DNA of 7,293 nt from an uncultured Parabacteroides sp. (GTDB taxonomy: Bacteria > Bacteroidota > Bacteroidia > Bacteroidales > Tannerellaceae). Location: positions 1 to 7,293 of the forward strand of contig URZO01000145.1 in NCBI GenBank assembly GCA_900552465.1, in the 5' to 3' direction. The notes beneath the pieces were generated by a model, which had not been told where the DNA came from, did not search any database, and saw nothing but the letters and a program-made list of their open reading frames with translations. This document shows, piece after piece, positions 6,544 through 7,293 of this stretch (positions are counted from its first letter, which is position 1; each line of letters opens with the position of its first letter). The translations under genes were made by a program, and so were the position numbers.

Positions 6544-6630
6544 TCCCCTCTTGAGAGGGGGCAGGGGGTGTGTAAATTTTCTTTGATAGACAGAAAGATA
6601 ACACACCCCTTATCCCCTCTCGAGAGGGGA
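6544..6630. repeat. Nested palindromic repeat pair (REP/BIME-like)
   Basis: Two 30-base arms (6544-6573 and 6601-6630) are inverted copies with 26 of 30 positions identical. Three of the four differences still pair as G-U in plus-strand RNA, so 29 of 30 positions could pair. Each arm contains its own palindrome: CCCCTCTTGAGAGGGG on the left and a perfect CCCCTCTCGAGAGGGG on the right. The 27-base spacer also contains a short TTTCT/AGAAA pairing. The architecture is that of bacterial interspersed palindromic elements. It also lies just past the histidine-rich gene and could act as a transcript end. Copy number elsewhere in the genome is not known from this window. Confidence 0.75.
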
Positions 6631-6679
6631 AACCGATACTCCCGACACTATAATCACAAATACGAAATACACCCTAAGG

Positions 6680-6697
6680 GATGCATGGCCATGCATC
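6680..6697. repeat. 18-base perfect palindrome
   Basis: GATGCATGGCCATGCATC is self-complementary over its full length, and three further flanking positions can pair (one as G-U), giving a symmetric unit from 6677 to 6700. It lies 50 bases past the nested repeat. Either a dispersed repeat unit or a protein-binding site would look like this. Confidence 0.7.
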
Positions 6698-6724
6698 TCT
6701 ACTCGTGCCGCTGGCTCTCTTTTG

Positions 6725-6744
6725 CCGTCTGCTTCAGCTGACGG
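6725..6744. repeat. Short stem-loop CCGTC/GACGG
   Basis: CCGTC (6725-6729) pairs with GACGG (6740-6744). Inside, after a one-base mismatch, GC pairs with GC around a four-base loop (TTCA, or TGAA on the minus strand). It forms part of the chain of hairpins running to about 6925. Confidence 0.55.
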
Positions 6745-6756
6745 TTAATAAAGATG

Positions 6757-6791
6757 GGGGCAAAGCCTCTTCCTCTGTGGGCTTTAGCCCC
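6757..6791. repeat. Stem-loop with 11-bp GC-rich stem
   Basis: GGGGCAAAGCC (6757-6767) pairs with GGCTTTAGCCCC (6780-6791) with one bulged A (6786) and a 12-base pyrimidine-rich loop. CTTTAATAAA follows on the plus strand. It resembles a terminator but lacks a proper T-run, and no gene ends nearby other than the one stopping at 6492. Confidence 0.55.
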
Positions 6792-6871
6792 TTTAATAAA
6801 TATCTGTCGATAGGCATTTGAAAGAGGTTGAAACCCACATAGGAATCCGGCAAAGCCGAGGACTTATCAAT

Positions 6872-6891
6872 CCGTTCGTTTCAACGAACGG
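6872..6891. repeat. Perfect 9-bp stem-loop
   Basis: CCGTTCGTT (6872-6880) and AACGAACGG (6883-6891) are perfectly complementary around TC, so physically about 8 bp with a four-base loop. An A-run (CAAAAAAG) follows on the plus strand. A smaller CGGC-AAA-GCCG hairpin lies 14 bases upstream (6848-6858), and a further GAGC/GCTC stem (6899-6902 with 6920-6923) follows. Confidence 0.6.
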
Positions 6892-6930
6892 CAAAAAAGA
6901 GCCTGCGGCATGGGGCAGCGCTCCATTAAG

Positions 6931-7212
6931 AGACTCATCGATAAATCAGTATTTACTAATTTAGGATAAAACCTGTTCCTTTGCGATCCCGCGTCGGAGC
7001 ACGGGAGCAGGATCGTTTATATCTGCTAATGTCTGAATCTCTTGCTTTGTTTCAAGTGTTTGTATTTATCTAATGGTGGTGTTTGTGTCATTGACGTGTG
7101 TATTGCTATCATCTGTTGGGTGTTTGCTTGCTTGTTCACGAGTTAGCATATTTTATGAAATGTGATAGTGTCAAAATGGGTGGTAATGCTATCATCGAGA
7201 GTGGCGTATTTA
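6931..7212. other. Non-coding stretch, no gene recognised
   Basis: No open frame on either strand looks like a real protein. A GC-rich imperfect hairpin is present at 6984-7015 (CGATCC with GGATCG, plus an alternative CCCG/CGGG inner pairing). From 7020 the DNA is T/G-rich on the plus strand. TGCTATCATC occurs twice (7104-7113 and 7187-7196), and TGATAG/CTATCA (7163-7168 with 7189-7194) is a short inverted repeat. These may be regulatory or chance; I see no promoter I can defend. Confidence 0.5.
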
Positions 7213-7253
7213 CAAAAAAGTGGCGCACACTTGGAACAATCCGAATGTGCGCC
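7213..7253 (-). terminator. Probable intrinsic terminator for a minus-strand gene beyond the right edge
   Basis: GGCGCACA (7222-7229) and TGTGCGCC (7246-7253) form a perfect GC-rich 8-bp stem, with further pairing inside the loop (GGA with TCC). Read on the minus strand the stem is followed at once by ACTTTTTTG, the classic stem plus U-run. On the plus strand no T-run follows, so the direction is clear. The gene it would serve must end to the right of this window. Confidence 0.6.
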
Positions 7254-7293
7254 TATTGCATATAAAAAAATTGAGGGCAAGATTATCCGACTG

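Noticed and set aside
6532..6741. 69-codon plus-strand open frame
   Set aside because: It translates straight through the nested palindromes (SPLERG appears twice, once per arm) and the 18-base palindrome; no protein features or promoter.
6541..6930. CRISPR array or group II intron
   Set aside because: The repeats are inverted and differ from each other rather than being regularly spaced direct repeats, and no intron domain V or 5' GUGYG sequence is seen.
6984..7015. Possible tRNA or terminator in the GC-rich hairpin
   Set aside because: There is no cloverleaf, no T-loop or anticodon arm, and no T-run after the stem; it remains an unassigned hairpin.
7104..7196. Two copies of TGCTATCATC
   Set aside because: Ten-base repeats 83 bases apart in low-complexity AT-rich DNA may be chance; no third copy or symmetric arrangement supports a regulatory array.

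Overview
The window looks like chromosomal DNA from a gut Bacteroidales species, with Parabacteroides as the best guess. The reasons are a carboxypeptidase-D-like domain at the front of a TonB-dependent receptor, lipoproteins with an acidic C-S-D-D-type export signal, TAnnTTTG-type -7 promoter elements, starts without clear Shine-Dalgarno sites, and dispersed palindromic repeats. Genus assignment is inference only; no rRNA or marker gene is present.

Layout. Bases 1-5990 are transcribed leftward (minus strand). From the right, a consensus Bacteroidetes promoter (about 5976-6005) drives a textbook cobalamin (B12) riboswitch (5794-5969). It is followed by a BtuB-like TonB-dependent receptor (3296-5653) and, 26 bases on, a surface lipoprotein resembling the DUF4374 family (1980-3269). 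A strong GC-rich hairpin (1910-1944) closes this unit. Next come a lipoprotein serpin with an inhibitory-type reactive-centre loop (575-1819) and the first 177 codons of a Sir2-family NAD-dependent deacylase that runs off the left edge (1-531). Diverging from the B12 unit, on the plus strand, is a small histidine-rich membrane protein (6139-6492) with its own AT-rich inverted repeat upstream.

The last 800 bases hold no convincing gene. From 6541 to about 6925 they are a mosaic of palindromes and hairpins, including a nested pair of 30-base arms, an 18-base perfect palindrome and several stem-loops. From about 6930 to the edge there is AT-rich DNA ending in a probable minus-strand terminator (7213-7253) for a gene beyond the window.

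How the parts fit. The receptor and lipoprotein most likely form an outer-membrane cobalamin (or corrinoid) capture and uptake pair that is shut off when intracellular cobalamin is high. The lipoprotein sits where BtuG or BtuH sits in characterised Bacteroides loci but seems to belong to a different family, one better known from ferric-siderophore capture; this is the most interesting point. The serpin is predicted to be displayed on the cell surface as a protease inhibitor and appears independent of B12. The histidine-rich protein may have a metal-related role, but nothing in the window proves it.
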